Shown here piece by piece: positions 1 through 8,298 of a stretch of 64,000 nt of DNA. The stretch covers positions 124,001 through 188,000 of the forward strand of contig NZ_FNCT01000010.1 in NCBI RefSeq assembly GCF_900100495.1. Direction: 5' to 3'. The notes under the pieces were generated by a model. It had not been told where the DNA came from and searched no databases. It was given only the letters and a program-made list of their open reading frames with translations. The position numbers and the translations under genes were made by a program. Numbering within the stretch: the first letter of the stretch is position 1; each line of letters begins with the position of its first letter. The stretch is from Pseudomonas benzenivorans (GTDB lineage: Bacteria; Pseudomonadota; Gammaproteobacteria; Pseudomonadales; Pseudomonadaceae).

Positions 1-1067
1 CTCTCCAGCGCGCCGGGTGCCTGCTCGGCCTCCTCACGGGCGGCGAGGATGATGCCGTGGTGCGCCGACTTGCTGCACACCGGATCGGCGTTGCTGGCGT
101 CGCCGGTGAGCATGAAGGCCTGGCAGCGACAACCGCCGAAGTCCTTGGCCTTCTCGTCACAGGAGCGGCACGGCTCGGGCATCCAGTCGTCGCCGCGAAA
201 GCGGTTGAAGCCGAAGGAGTCGCGCCAGATGTGCTCGATGCTGTGCTCGCGCACGTTGGGGAACTGTACCGGCAGCTGCCGCGCGCTGTGGCACGGCAGC
301 GCGGTGCCGTCCGGGGTGATGTCGAGGAACAGGTTGCCCCAGCCGTTCATGCAGGCCTTGGGCCGTTCCTCGTAGTAGTCCGGGGTGACGAAGATCAGCT
401 TGCACGGATGGTTCTGCGCCGCCAGCTTGGCCCGCCACTCATTGGTGATGCGCTCGGCGCGCTCGAGCTGGGCGCGGGTCGGCAACAGGCCGGCGCGGTT
501 CAGTTCGGCCCAGCCGTAGAACTGGCAGGTGGCCAACTCGACGAAGTCCGCCTCCAGCTCCAGGCATAGCTCGATGATCCGCTCGATGTTGTCGATATTG
601 TGCCGGTGGGTGACGAAGTTCAGCACCATGGGGTAACCGGCCGCCTTGACCGCGCGGGCCATGGCCAGCTTGTGGGCGAAGGCCTTCTTCGAGCCGGCCA
701 GCAGGTTGTTGACCTCCTCGTCGGCGGCCTGGAAGCTGATCTGGATATGGTCCAGCCCGGCCTCGCTGAAGCTGGCGATGCGCTCCTCCGTGAGACCTAT
801 GCCCGAGGTGATCAGGTTGGTGTAGTAGCCCAGCTCGCGCGCCGCCTTGATCAGCTCGGCTAGGTCCTGGCGCACCAGCGGTTCGCCGCCGGAAAAACCC
901 AGCTGCGCGGCGCCCAGTTCGCGGGCCTGGCGAAACACCTCGATCCACTCGGCGGTGCTCAGCTCCTGGCCCTGCTGGCTGAAATCCAGCGGGTTGGAGC
1001 AGTACGGGCACTGCAGCGGGCAGCGGTAGGTCAGCTCGGCCAGCAGCCACAGCGGCGGCCCCGGCAA
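1..1067 (-). CDS. pqqE: PqqE, radical SAM PqqA peptide cyclase (3' end off window)
   Basis: Radical SAM/SPASM enzyme that joins the Glu and Tyr side chains of PqqA in the first step of PQQ synthesis, acting with PqqD in the cytoplasm. The translation opens MPGPPLWLLAELTYRCPLQC and carries the radical SAM cluster Cys16-x3-Cys20-x2-Cys23. Near the visible end are the SPASM cysteines (KACMNGWG, PEPCRSCDEKAKDFGGCRC, DPVCSKS). About 355 of the usual roughly 380 residues are visible; the C-terminus lies beyond base 1. The start is taken as TTG at 1067 because there is no ATG or GTG in frame nearby and the N-terminus then matches the family; it lies 4 nt after the pqqD stop, which suggests translational coupling. 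Last visible gene of pqqABCDE. Confidence 0.96.
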   Translation of the reverse strand, partial: MPGPPLWLLAELTYRCPLQCPYCSNPLDFSQQGQELSTAEWIEVFRQARELGAAQLGFSGGEPLVRQDLAELIKAARELGYYTNLITSGIGLTEERIASFSEAGLDHIQISFQAADEEVNNLLAGSKKAFAHKLAMARAVKAAGYPMVLNFVTHRHNIDNIERIIELCLELEADFVELATCQFYGWAELNRAGLLPTRAQLERAERITNEWRAKLAAQNHPCKLIFVTPDYYEERPKACMNGWGNLFLDITPDGTALPCHSARQLPVQFPNVREHSIEHIWRDSFGFNRFRGDDWMPEPCRSCDEKAKDFGGCRCQAFMLTGDASNADPVCSKSAHHGIILAAREEAEQAPGALE

Positions 1068-1071
1068 GGTG

Positions 1072-1350
1072 CTAGTGCAGCTCGATCCAGAACTGGGCAT
1101 TGGCTACCTCCATAAAGGCCAGGATATCTTCATCGATCCCCGGCACATCCGGAAAACGCCCGCGCAGCTCGGCAATGATGTCGCCGACGCTGTGCTCGCC
1201 GTTGACCTGCTTGAGAATCTCCCCGGCGCTGTCGTTGAGCTTGATCATGCCCTCGGGATAGAGCAGCACATGGCAGCTCTGCGCCGGTTCGAACTGCAGG
1301 CGAAAGCCGCGGCGCAGCTTGGGGATCTTGCTTGCAAGGGGTTGGCTCAT
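1072..1350 (-). CDS. pqqD: PqqD, PqqA-binding peptide chaperone
   Basis: Small RiPP-recognition-element protein of 92 residues that binds the PqqA precursor and presents it to PqqE. The sequence contains the family's LQFEPAQSCHVLLYPEGMIKLN core followed by a helical half (GEILKQVNG..SVGDIIAEL). ATG at 1350 is chosen because a GGAG lies 10 nt upstream; an upstream extension would read through a palindromic repeat. It sits between pqqC and pqqE on the same strand, with only 4 nt to pqqE. A shorter-spaced paralogue is encoded at 6108-6401. Confidence 0.95.
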   Translation of the reverse strand: MSQPLASKIPKLRRGFRLQFEPAQSCHVLLYPEGMIKLNDSAGEILKQVNGEHSVGDIIAELRGRFPDVPGIDEDILAFMEVANAQFWIELH

Positions 1351-1377
1351 GCTATCGACTCCACTGTGGTGCGCGCG

Positions 1378-1415
1378 GCGCACCCTACGAGGGATACGCC
1401 GGCCGTAGGGTGCGC
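1378..1415. repeat. GTAGGGTGCGC-type palindromic repeat
   Basis: Arms GCGCACCCTACG (1378-1389) and CGTAGGGTGCGC (1404-1415) are perfect inverted copies with a 14-nt spacer. It lies in the 85-bp gap between pqqC and pqqD, inside the operon. Other copies lie at 2201, 10260 and 21858. Confidence 0.8.
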
Positions 1416-1435
1416 GGTGCGCAGCATGAATCCGC

Positions 1436-2188
1436 TCACAGCGCGATCCCCTTATGCCAGACGCGCGCGGCGGTCACCGTGTGATAGGGCGGACGCTCCA
1501 GTTCATAGGCCATGCTCATCGCATCGAGCATGCTCCACAGCACGTCCAGCTTGAACTGCAGGATCTCCAGCATGCGTTGCTGGGCCTCGAAGGTGCTGTA
1601 GTGCTGCAGGGTGATGCGCAGGCCGTGCTCGACATCGCGGCGCGCCTCTTTCAGGCGCTTGCGGAAATAGTCGTAGCCGCCGGCCTCGATCCACGGGTAA
1701 TGCTGCGGCCAGGCATCCAGGCGCGACTGGTGGATCTGCGGAGCGAACAGTTCGGTCAACGAACTGCTGGCCGCCTCCTGCCAGCAGGCGCGACGGGCGA
1801 AGTTGACGTAGGCATCCACGGCGAAGCGCACCCCCGGCAACACCAGCTCCTGCGACAGCACCTGCTCGCGCTCCAGGCCCACGGCTTCGGCCAGGCGCAG
1901 CCAGGCTTCGATGCCGCCCTCCTCGCCGGGTGCGCCGTCATGGTCGAGGATGCGCTGCACCCACTCGCGGCGGGTATCGCGATCCGGACAGTTGGCCATG
2001 ATCGCCGCATCCTTCAGCGGGATGCACACCTGGTAGTAGAAGCGGTTGGCCACCCAGCCCTGGATCTGCTCGCGGCTGGCGCGGCCCTCATACATCGCCT
2101 GATGAAAGGGATGGTGGGTGTGGTAGTAGGCGCCCTTGGCGCGCAGCGCCTGCTCGAACTCGGCGGGGCTCATGGCGGATTGGCTCAT
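1436..2188 (-). CDS. pqqC: PqqC, pyrroloquinoline-quinone synthase
   Basis: Cofactorless oxidase of 250 residues that catalyses the last step of PQQ synthesis, ring closure and eight-electron oxidation of AHQQ using O2. The translation contains family blocks such as EQALRAKGAYYHTHHPFHQ, IQGWVANRFYYQ, ILDHDGAPGEEGG and FAPQIHQSRLDAWPQHYPW, and its length is normal. Start MSQSAMSPAEF at 2188 is preceded by GGAGAG at 6-nt spacing. It lies downstream of pqqB and upstream of pqqD on the minus strand, with palindromic repeats in both flanking gaps. Confidence 0.97.
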   Translation of the reverse strand: MSQSAMSPAEFEQALRAKGAYYHTHHPFHQAMYEGRASREQIQGWVANRFYYQVCIPLKDAAIMANCPDRDTRREWVQRILDHDGAPGEEGGIEAWLRLAEAVGLEREQVLSQELVLPGVRFAVDAYVNFARRACWQEAASSSLTELFAPQIHQSRLDAWPQHYPWIEAGGYDYFRKRLKEARRDVEHGLRITLQHYSTFEAQQRMLEILQFKLDVLWSMLDAMSMAYELERPPYHTVTAARVWHKGIAL

Positions 2189-2200
2189 CACTGCTCTCCG

Positions 2201-2220
2201 GTGCGCACAGCGCACCCTAC
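2201..2220. repeat. Palindromic repeat at the pqqB/pqqC junction
   Basis: GTGCGC and GCGCAC arms followed by CCTAC; same family as 1378-1415. The TAG stop codon of pqqB (2217-2219 on the minus strand) lies inside the repeat, so it forms the 3' end of that gene. Confidence 0.7.
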
Positions 2221-3131
2221 AATTGGATGCTCATGCCGTCCCAGGCCACATCGATGCCGTGGGCACACAGTTCGGCGCGCTCCGGCGAATCGACATCGAG
2301 GATCGGGTTGGTGTTGTTGATATGGATGAGGATCTTCTGCTTGGCCGGCAGGCCGTCGAGTATCTCGATCATGCCGCCGGGGCCGCTTTGCGGCAGGTGG
2401 CCCATCTCGCTGCCGAGCTTGTCGCCGACCTCGCACAGACGCATCTCGTCGTCGCGCCACAGCGTGCCGTCGACCAGCAGGCAATCTGCGCGGCGCATCC
2501 AGGCCAGCAGCGCCTCATTCACCTGGCCCAGGCCCGGCGCGTAGAACAGCTTGCCGCCGCTGCGCCGGTCTTCGACGAACAGGCCGATGTTGTCGCCGGG
2601 GTGCGGATTGCCGCGGTGCGGCGAATAGGGGGGCGCGCTGCTGCGCAGGGGAATCGCGGTGAGCGACAGGTCCGGGCACGCCGGGATGCTGAACGGCGTA
2701 CCACCCAGCTCGATCAGCTGGTGCTGCAGGCCGCCGTTCCAGTGCTCGAGCATGTTGAACAGCGGAAAGCCGCTGGTCAGGTCCTGGTGGACCATCTCGG
2801 TGCACCAGACCTGATGCGGGCAGCCTTCGCGCAGGGTCAGCAGACCGGTGGTATGGTCGATCTGGCTGTCCATCAGGATGATCCCGCCGATCGCCGTATC
2901 GCGCTGCTTGCGCGCCGGCTGCAAGGCCGGGAACGACTCGATCTGCGCACGGATATCCGGCGAGGCGTTGCACAGGATCCAGTCCTTGCCGTTGTCGCTC
3001 AGGGCAATCGAGGACTGGGTGCGTGGCTGCGCCCGCAGGCTGCCGTCGCGCACGCCACGGCAGTTGCGGCAGTTGCAGTTCCACTGGGGAAAGCCGCCGC
3101 CGGCGGCGGAACCGAGAATCTGGATATGCAT
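2217..3131 (-). CDS. pqqB: PqqB, metallo-beta-lactamase-fold hydroxylase of PQQ synthesis
   Basis: Protein of 304 residues in the metallo-beta-lactamase superfamily; PqqB oxidises the Glu-Tyr crosslinked intermediate on the way to AHQQ. The N-terminus MHIQILGSAAGGGFPQWNC and the CNCRNC cysteine cluster are typical of the family, as are the DSQIDHTTGL metal-site region and the C-terminal ILIHINNTNPIL segment. The start at 3131 is fixed by similarity; the reading frame is open upstream but that part runs through pqqA in another frame. A GC-rich hairpin separates it from pqqA, so it is probably expressed by read-through from the pqqA promoter at a lower level. Confidence 0.96.
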   Translation of the reverse strand: MHIQILGSAAGGGFPQWNCNCRNCRGVRDGSLRAQPRTQSSIALSDNGKDWILCNASPDIRAQIESFPALQPARKQRDTAIGGIILMDSQIDHTTGLLTLREGCPHQVWCTEMVHQDLTSGFPLFNMLEHWNGGLQHQLIELGGTPFSIPACPDLSLTAIPLRSSAPPYSPHRGNPHPGDNIGLFVEDRRSGGKLFYAPGLGQVNEALLAWMRRADCLLVDGTLWRDDEMRLCEVGDKLGSEMGHLPQSGPGGMIEILDGLPAKQKILIHINNTNPILDVDSPERAELCAHGIDVAWDGMSIQL

Positions 3132-3149
3132 GGCGAATTCCGGGTGATA

Positions 3150-3170
3150 TGCCCCGGCATTACCGGGGCA
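3150..3170 (-). promoter_or_regulatory. Hairpin between pqqA and pqqB
   Basis: Perfect 8-bp stem TGCCCCGG/CCGGGGCA with loop CATTA in the 46-nt gap between pqqA and pqqB, not followed by a T-run. Such a hairpin may stabilise the pqqA message or attenuate read-through, giving more PqqA peptide than enzyme. The paralogous pqqA at 5839 has a comparable hairpin downstream. Confidence 0.6.
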
Positions 3171-3177
3171 AGGCCAA

Positions 3178-3249
3178 TCAACGATTGGCGAAGTACATGG
3201 TGACTTCGAAACCAATACGCAGGTCGGTAAAGGCGGGTTTCGTCCACAT
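3178..3249 (-). CDS. pqqA: PqqA, precursor peptide of PQQ
   Basis: Encodes 23 residues, MWTKPAFTDLRIGFEVTMYF then ANR. Glu15 and Tyr19 in the E-x3-Y arrangement are the two residues that become PQQ. An AGAGGA ribosome-binding site lies about 8 nt upstream of the ATG. It is first in the minus-strand pqqABCDE series, with the pqqB start 46 nt downstream. Confidence 0.97.
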   Translation of the reverse strand: MWTKPAFTDLRIGFEVTMYFANR

Positions 3250-3323
3250 GGCGCGGTCCTCTTCTTATTCAGCCGGCGAATTCCGGCAGTGCTAGTTATG
3301 CACCGAGGCGCCGCGCGACAGAA

Positions 3324-3336
3324 TGGTACTTTGGGA
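3324..3336. promoter_or_regulatory. Candidate regulator box upstream of pqqA
   Basis: TGGTACTTTGGGA, 75-87 bp upstream of the pqqA start. It shares TGGTACTTTG with 20587-20597 and TACTTTGG with 24825-24840. Likely site of the AgmR-type regulator of this locus; inferred from recurrence only. Confidence 0.4.
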
Positions 3337-3518
3337 GGAGGCCAGGCTGGCTTTGGTAGGACAGGCCTGCCCCCTGCGCCCCGCAGCACCGGGCTTCGCC
3401 GGCTCAGCCCGCGTGGCCCGACCTGCGCGGCCCGACCCAGGCTACGAACCGTGGGAGCGGCCGGGCGTTCCTACAGAAGCCGGATCGCAGCATCAACGCA
3501 TAACCTGGACACAGCCAA

Positions 3519-3543
3519 TAAAAAACGCGGCCGAAGCCGCGTT
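3519..3543 (-). terminator. Rho-independent terminator of exaC
   Basis: Read on the minus strand: an 8-bp stem AACGCGGC/GCCGCGTT with a TTCG tetraloop, followed by a run of T (A-run 3519-3525 on plus). It lies about 120 nt after the exaC stop codon and upstream of pqqA, insulating the two units. Confidence 0.85.
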
Positions 3544-3664
3544 GCGAGAGGGATTTGCTGCCGTACACGTCAGGCCGCTGCAGCCTGCTGCAAATCTCGC
3601 CCTAAGGCGTATCGCAGGGGAACCCGGCGCACGGGAGCACGCGCGCCGGGGAACAACATCTGGA

Positions 3665-5185
<1,521 letters not shown>

Positions 5186-5301
5186 GATGCGGTCCTCTCT
5201 GTTGGCGGAGCCTGCTCCTGAGTCGTGGAACAGGTCATGGTTCGATATTAAGAAGCTGCCGGGTCGGCCGGTATGCGCCCATGGCACCGAACGCCTCGTC
5301 A

Positions 5302-5312
5302 TTTGGTAGTAG
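5302..5312. promoter_or_regulatory. Candidate regulator box upstream of exaC
   Basis: TTTGGTAGTAG, 117 bp upstream of the exaC start. It matches CTTGGTAGTAG at 19902 (113 bp upstream of cytochrome c550) in sequence, orientation and distance. Confidence 0.45.
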
Positions 5313-5661
5313 ATGCGCGGGCCGTCTATATGGGGCTTTCGCCGGTCATCCGCTGGCGCCTCTCAAGGGAGCCGCTTGCGCTGGGCCGACCATCGGCATC
5401 CACCCAGCGTAGTTGCAGCGGCGTACTTCGCAACGGCAGCAGCCGACAGCAATAGGGATTGGCCGCCGACCACCAGCCGCAGACGGCTGAGCCGACGCCC
5501 CGGCACGAAGCCACAGTCGGCGGCGTGGCCAGCCAGCGCGAGGAAATCCACAGGCTACCCTGCTGCGCCGAGGCCGCGGACAGCTATCTGAGCGCGCCAC
5601 TGCATGGGCAAATAAGCACAAACAAAAACATCAAACTTATCCGTCAATCCGCGTTTCGCAC
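5313..5661. other. Gene-free stretch between exaC and the second pqqA
   Basis: GC-rich up to about 5600, then markedly AT-rich. Several short open frames exist on both strands but none has a convincing ribosome-binding site or a recognisable product. It may hold decayed coding sequence. Confidence 0.3.
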
Positions 5662-5675
5662 TTGATTAAAATCAA
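5662..5675. promoter_or_regulatory. ANR/FNR-type box
   Basis: TTGATTAAAATCAA is an exact match to the TTGAT-N4-ATCAA consensus of FNR/ANR/DNR regulators. It lies in AT-rich DNA 164 bp upstream of the second pqqA (5839) and about 480 bp upstream of the divergent exaC. It suggests oxygen- or nitrogen-oxide-responsive control. Confidence 0.6.
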
Positions 5676-5721
5676 CAACCGAAGCGCACAATAAAACTAT
5701 TTAAAGTTCCCAAAAAAGTGC

Positions 5722-5732
5722 CTACCAAATAC
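5722..5732. promoter_or_regulatory. Candidate regulator box upstream of second pqqA
   Basis: CTACCAAATAC, 107 bp upstream of the pqqA paralogue. On the coding strand it has the same orientation as CTACCAA upstream of exaC, pedH and cytochrome c550. Confidence 0.4.
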
Positions 5733-5838
5733 CCGGAAAGTTAATGCCAAAGTCGCATTAGTTCACCCCAGCTATTGCCTGTAGCCTCAAGTTGCATCAC
5801 CGCAAAACATTGAACTTCCCTTTGACAGGAGATAGGCC

Positions 5839-5913
5839 ATGCAGTGGATCGATCCGGACTTTTGCGACCTGCGTCTGGGCTTCGAAGTGACCGCGTACGT
5901 TTACGTGCGCTGA
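5839..5913 (+). CDS. pqqA: Second, divergent PqqA-type precursor peptide
   Basis: Encodes 24 residues, MQWIDPDFCDLRLGFEVTAY then VYVR. It shares the core DLRxGFEVTxY with PqqA and keeps the Glu16-x3-Tyr20 pair needed for PqqE crosslinking. Differences from the main PqqA are an extra residue near the N-terminus, an acidic IDPD stretch in place of TKPA, Cys9, and a second tyrosine (Tyr22). AGGAG lies 7 nt upstream of the ATG. It is followed by a 140-bp MITE-like element, a hairpin and then pqqD/pqqE paralogues on the same strand. It could feed normal PQQ synthesis or be the substrate of a distinct pathway. Confidence 0.85.
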   Translation: MQWIDPDFCDLRLGFEVTAYVYVR

Positions 5914-5919
5914 GCCCAA

Positions 5920-6060
5920 CAGACCGTTGAAAAATGTAGCGAGCGACGGCAAGGCAAGGCGAAATCAGTCGAAGAAGCGGAGTGTACGAGTAGTACATGA
6001 GCATTCTGAGACTGAGTTCAACGCCGCCTAGCCGAGCGCAGTAGTTTTTCAACAGCCTGC
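5920..6060. mobile_element. MITE-like element between pqqA2 and pqqD2
   Basis: About 140 bp bounded by imperfect inverted ends CAGACCGTTGAAAAA (left) and TTTTTCAACAGCCTG (right). The interior encodes nothing. The sequence resembles a small repeated element found widely in Pseudomonas genomes; that is from memory, not a search. It lies within the presumed pqqA2-pqqD2 transcript. Confidence 0.55.
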
Positions 6061-6066
6061 TAACCC

Positions 6067-6089
6067 GGCGGGGCGCCTGGCGCCCCGCC
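6067..6089 (+). promoter_or_regulatory. GC hairpin upstream of pqqD2
   Basis: Perfect 11-bp inverted repeat GGCGGGGCGCC/GGCGCCCCGCC around a single T, ending 18 nt before the pqqD2 start. No T-run follows. It mirrors the hairpin after the main pqqA and may act as attenuator or mRNA stabiliser. Confidence 0.6.
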
Positions 6090-6107
6090 ACTTCCGGAGG
6101 CAGCCCC

Positions 6108-6401
6108 ATGACCGCGTCGCCGATTAACCCCGAGGATCGTTTCGAGATTCGTCCCCCGTTCATGTTTCGCTGGGAAGACTCGCAGAACGCCCATGTCCTG
6201 CTGTATCCGGAGGGCATCGTCAAACTCAATAAAAGTGGCGGCGATACACTCAGCCTGTGCGATGGCAAGACCAGCGTGGCCGAGTTGATCGAAACGCTCA
6301 TCAACACCTATGACGCCTCCGCCGCGGATGTCATTCGCAACGGCGTCATGCACTTCCTGGAGGTGTCCCGTGGCAAAGGCTGGATCCGAATTAAGGCTTG
6401 A
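6108..6401 (+). CDS. pqqD: Second PqqD-type peptide chaperone
   Basis: PqqD paralogue of 97 residues: FMFRWEDSQNAHVLLYPEGI VKLN is the recognisable core, followed by a helical half (TSVAELIETLINTYDASAAD). By family role it binds the leader of a precursor peptide, here presumably the peptide at 5839, for the adjacent radical SAM enzyme. GGAGG precedes the ATG. Its 3' end overlaps the pqqE paralogue by 32 nt, so translation is coupled. It is clearly diverged from the main PqqD at 1072-1350, arguing for a specialised partner rather than a recent duplicate. Confidence 0.9.
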   Translation: MTASPINPEDRFEIRPPFMFRWEDSQNAHVLLYPEGIVKLNKSGGDTLSLCDGKTSVAELIETLINTYDASAADVIRNGVMHFLEVSRGKGWIRIKA

Positions 6402-7515
6402 TGGCAACGGCACCCCGGTCTGGTTGCTGCTCGAACTGACCTACCAGTGCCCGCTGCAATGCGTGTTCTGCAGCAACCCGCGCAACTTCGCCGACTACCG
6501 CAAGGACGAGCTGAGTACCGCCGAGTGGATCGAGGTGATGACCCAGGCGCGCGCCCTGGGTGCCCTGCAGATCGGCTTCTCCGGCGGCGAGCCGACCCTG
6601 CGCAAGGACCTGGACGTGCTGGTGGCCGAAGCCGATCGCCTGGGCTACTACACCAACCTGATCACCTCCGGCATCGGCCTCACCGAGGCGCGCCTGCGCG
6701 CGCTCAAGGCCGCCGGCCTGCGGCATATCCAGCTGGGCTTCCAGTCCACCGACCGCGCCACCGCACAGCAGCTGGCCGGGGTCGACTGCCTGGAGCGCAA
6801 GCTCGGCATGGCCCGCGCGATCAAGGCCCAGGGCTTCCCGATGGTGCTCAACGTGCCGATCACCCGGCAGAACATCGGCCAGGTGCCGCAGATCATCGAG
6901 TTCGCCGCCGAGCTGGGGGTGGAGTACCTCGAGCTGGCCAACGTGCAGTACTACAACTGGGCGCTGCTCAACCGCGAGCAGCTGATGCCGACCCGCGAGG
7001 AACTGCAACGCGCCGAGGCCGAGGTGCAACAGGCCCGCGCGCGGCTGGGCGAGCGCCTGACCATCTTCTTCGTCATCCCCGACTACTACGAGGGCCGGCC
7101 CAAGGCCTGCATGAACGGCTGGGGCGCGATCCACCTGACCATCGCACCCAACGGCAACGTGCTGCCCTGCTCCCAGGCCAGCAACTTCAAGGACCTGGCC
7201 TTCCCCAACGTGCGCGAACAACGCCTGGAGGAGATCTGGCGCGACTCGCCGATCTTCAACCTGTACCGCGGCGATGCCTGGATGCCCGAGCCGTGCCGCT
7301 CCTGCGACGAGAAGGAAAAGGACTTCGGCGGCTGCCGCTGCCAGGCGCTGCTGCTCACCGGCTCCGGCAGCAACAGCGACCCGGCCTGCAGCAAGTCGCC
7401 GCACCACCACCTGATCCAGCAGGCTGTGGAACTGGCGCAGCACGCGCCGCGTCCGGGAGCCGCGCTGATCCCGCGGCACGCCAGCCAGGGGGTGGACCTT
7501 GAAACTGCCCCATGA
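6370..7515 (+). CDS. pqqE: Second PqqE-type radical SAM/SPASM peptide cyclase
   Basis: Full-length PqqE paralogue of 381 residues. The radical SAM cluster Cys27-x3-Cys31-x2-Cys34 (QCPLQCVFC), the GFSGGEPTLR motif, and the SPASM cysteines (KACMNGWG, NVLPCSQ, PEPCRSCDEKEKDFGGCRC, DPACSKS) are all present, so it should be an active peptide cyclase. GTG at 6370 is chosen because a strong GGAGGT lies 5 nt upstream, inside pqqD2; there is no better start before the conserved TPVWLLLELTYQC. The C-terminal tail after HHHLIQQAVELAQ is longer and unlike the main copy. A small downstream frame begins inside its 3' end. Confidence 0.93.
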   Translation: MAKAGSELRLDGNGTPVWLLLELTYQCPLQCVFCSNPRNFADYRKDELSTAEWIEVMTQARALGALQIGFSGGEPTLRKDLDVLVAEADRLGYYTNLITSGIGLTEARLRALKAAGLRHIQLGFQSTDRATAQQLAGVDCLERKLGMARAIKAQGFPMVLNVPITRQNIGQVPQIIEFAAELGVEYLELANVQYYNWALLNREQLMPTREELQRAEAEVQQARARLGERLTIFFVIPDYYEGRPKACMNGWGAIHLTIAPNGNVLPCSQASNFKDLAFPNVREQRLEEIWRDSPIFNLYRGDAWMPEPCRSCDEKEKDFGGCRCQALLLTGSGSNSDPACSKSPHHHLIQQAVELAQHAPRPGAALIPRHASQGVDLETAP

Positions 7516-7597
7516 TTCCTTCGCCGGCACCCTCGGTGCCGGCGTTTTCCTGACCCTGGGCTGCTACCTGCTGCTCAGGTTCTGGCTGGTTGCCTAG
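7499..7597 (+). CDS. Possible 32-residue membrane peptide
   Basis: TTG start overlapping the pqqE paralogue by 17 nt, with GGGGGTGG just upstream. The product begins MKLPHDSFAGTLGAGVFLTL and continues GCYLLLRFWLVA, a single hydrophobic helix with a polar N-terminus. Overlap with the preceding gene and the coherent membrane helix support it, but no family is recognised and it could be spurious. Confidence 0.4.
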   Translation: MKLPHDSFAGTLGAGVFLTLGCYLLLRFWLVA

Positions 7598-7642
7598 GAA
7601 GAGCCTCCCCGTCTTCGACGGAGCGCTGCCCGGCGGCAAACG

Positions 7643-7725
7643 CTGTAGGGGCGGGGGGACGCCTAGTTGCCATGCCCGCGAAGCTTTTGCGTTGCCCGTT
7701 TCGCGGGCATGGCCCGCTCCTACAG
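7643..7725. repeat. GTAGGAGCGG-type palindromic (REP-like) repeat
   Basis: Begins TGTAGGGGCGGGG, ends CATGGCCCGCTCCTACA; inner GCCATGCCCGCGAA and TTCGCGGGCATGGC arms are complementary. Lies between the pqqE paralogue and the next gene. Confidence 0.7.
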
Positions 7726-7744
7726 GGCTTCGTGCAGATTTAAT

Positions 7745-7758
7745 TTTTACATGTAAAA
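7745..7758. promoter_or_regulatory. 14-bp perfect palindrome TTTTACATGTAAAA
   Basis: Perfectly symmetric AT-rich palindrome 34 bp upstream of the membrane-protein gene at 7792, in otherwise GC-rich DNA. It looks like an operator for a dimeric regulator and suggests that 7792-10241 has its own promoter. The regulator is unknown. Confidence 0.45.
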
Positions 7759-7791
7759 CAATGGGTTATTTTCAGTTTGATGAGAGCTGCC

Positions 7792-8298
7792 ATGCAACTG
7801 CCCGTTATCGATCTGCTGGCCCGCTACGCCCACCTGCTGTTCGCCCTGGTCTGGGTCGGCCACAACTACGCCAACTTCATCCAGAACCCCAGGTTCGTGC
7901 CGCTGCAGAACGGCATCGACACGGCGACGCTGAACCGCGACCTGGAGCAGCGGATGAAGCGCGAGCACGGCATCTTCCGCTACGCCTCGCTGGTGGTCTG
8001 GCTCTCCGGCCTGCTGATGCTCTGGCAGCGCGGCTGGCTGGAGGACGCCCTGCTGCTGCAGGGCCCGCTGGCGGTGATCGGCCTCGGTGCCTGGATCGGC
8101 ACGCTGATGCTGCTCAACCTGTGGCTGGTGCTCTGGCCGCACCAGAAGAAGCTGCTCGGTTTCGTCCCGGCCAGCCTGGAGGAGCGCGTGCGCTGCTCGC
8201 GGATCACCTTCCTGTCCTCGCGCAGCAACACCATCCTGTCAATGCCCCTGCTGTTCCTGATGGCGGCTGGCGGTCATGGCCTGCAGCTGTTTTCCTGA
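7792..8298 (+). CDS. Urate-hydroxylase-type (PuuD N-terminal, DUF989-like) membrane protein
   Basis: Integral membrane protein of 168 residues with four hydrophobic segments. The N-terminus (LLARYAHLLFALVWVGHNYA NFIQNPRFV) resembles the membrane domain of PuuD-type urate hydroxylases, which carries conserved histidines; here His14, His24 and His61 (KREHGIFRY) are candidate heme ligands. The C-terminal cytochrome c domain of PuuD is absent. ATG at 7792 is preferred because GAGAG lies at correct spacing; ATG at 7780 is possible. It overlaps the next gene by 23 nt, forming a translationally coupled trio with an aminotransferase and a flavoprotein. Function unknown; an electron-transfer role is inference. 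Confidence 0.65.
   Translation: MQLPVIDLLARYAHLLFALVWVGHNYANFIQNPRFVPLQNGIDTATLNRDLEQRMKREHGIFRYASLVVWLSGLLMLWQRGWLEDALLLQGPLAVIGLGAWIGTLMLLNLWLVLWPHQKKLLGFVPASLEERVRCSRITFLSSRSNTILSMPLLFLMAAGGHGLQLFS

Larger units (their letters stand above)
3250..3664. other. pqqA upstream region and exaC downstream region
   Basis: Gap of 415 bp without a supported gene. It contains the pqqA promoter side with a candidate regulator motif (3324-3336), a GC-rich stretch (about 3345-3480) with imperfect inverted repeats of the GGGAGCGG/CCTACA type, and the exaC terminator (3519-3543). Confidence 0.5.

Noticed and set aside
5346..5621. Short open frames on both strands between exaC and pqqA2
   Set aside because: No start context or family; codon use is consistent with chance frames in GC-rich DNA.
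5741..6307. Minus-strand open frame of 188 codons across the pqqA2-pqqD2 gap
   Set aside because: It runs antisense through pqqA2, pqqD2 and the MITE-like element, has no ribosome-binding site and no recognisable product.
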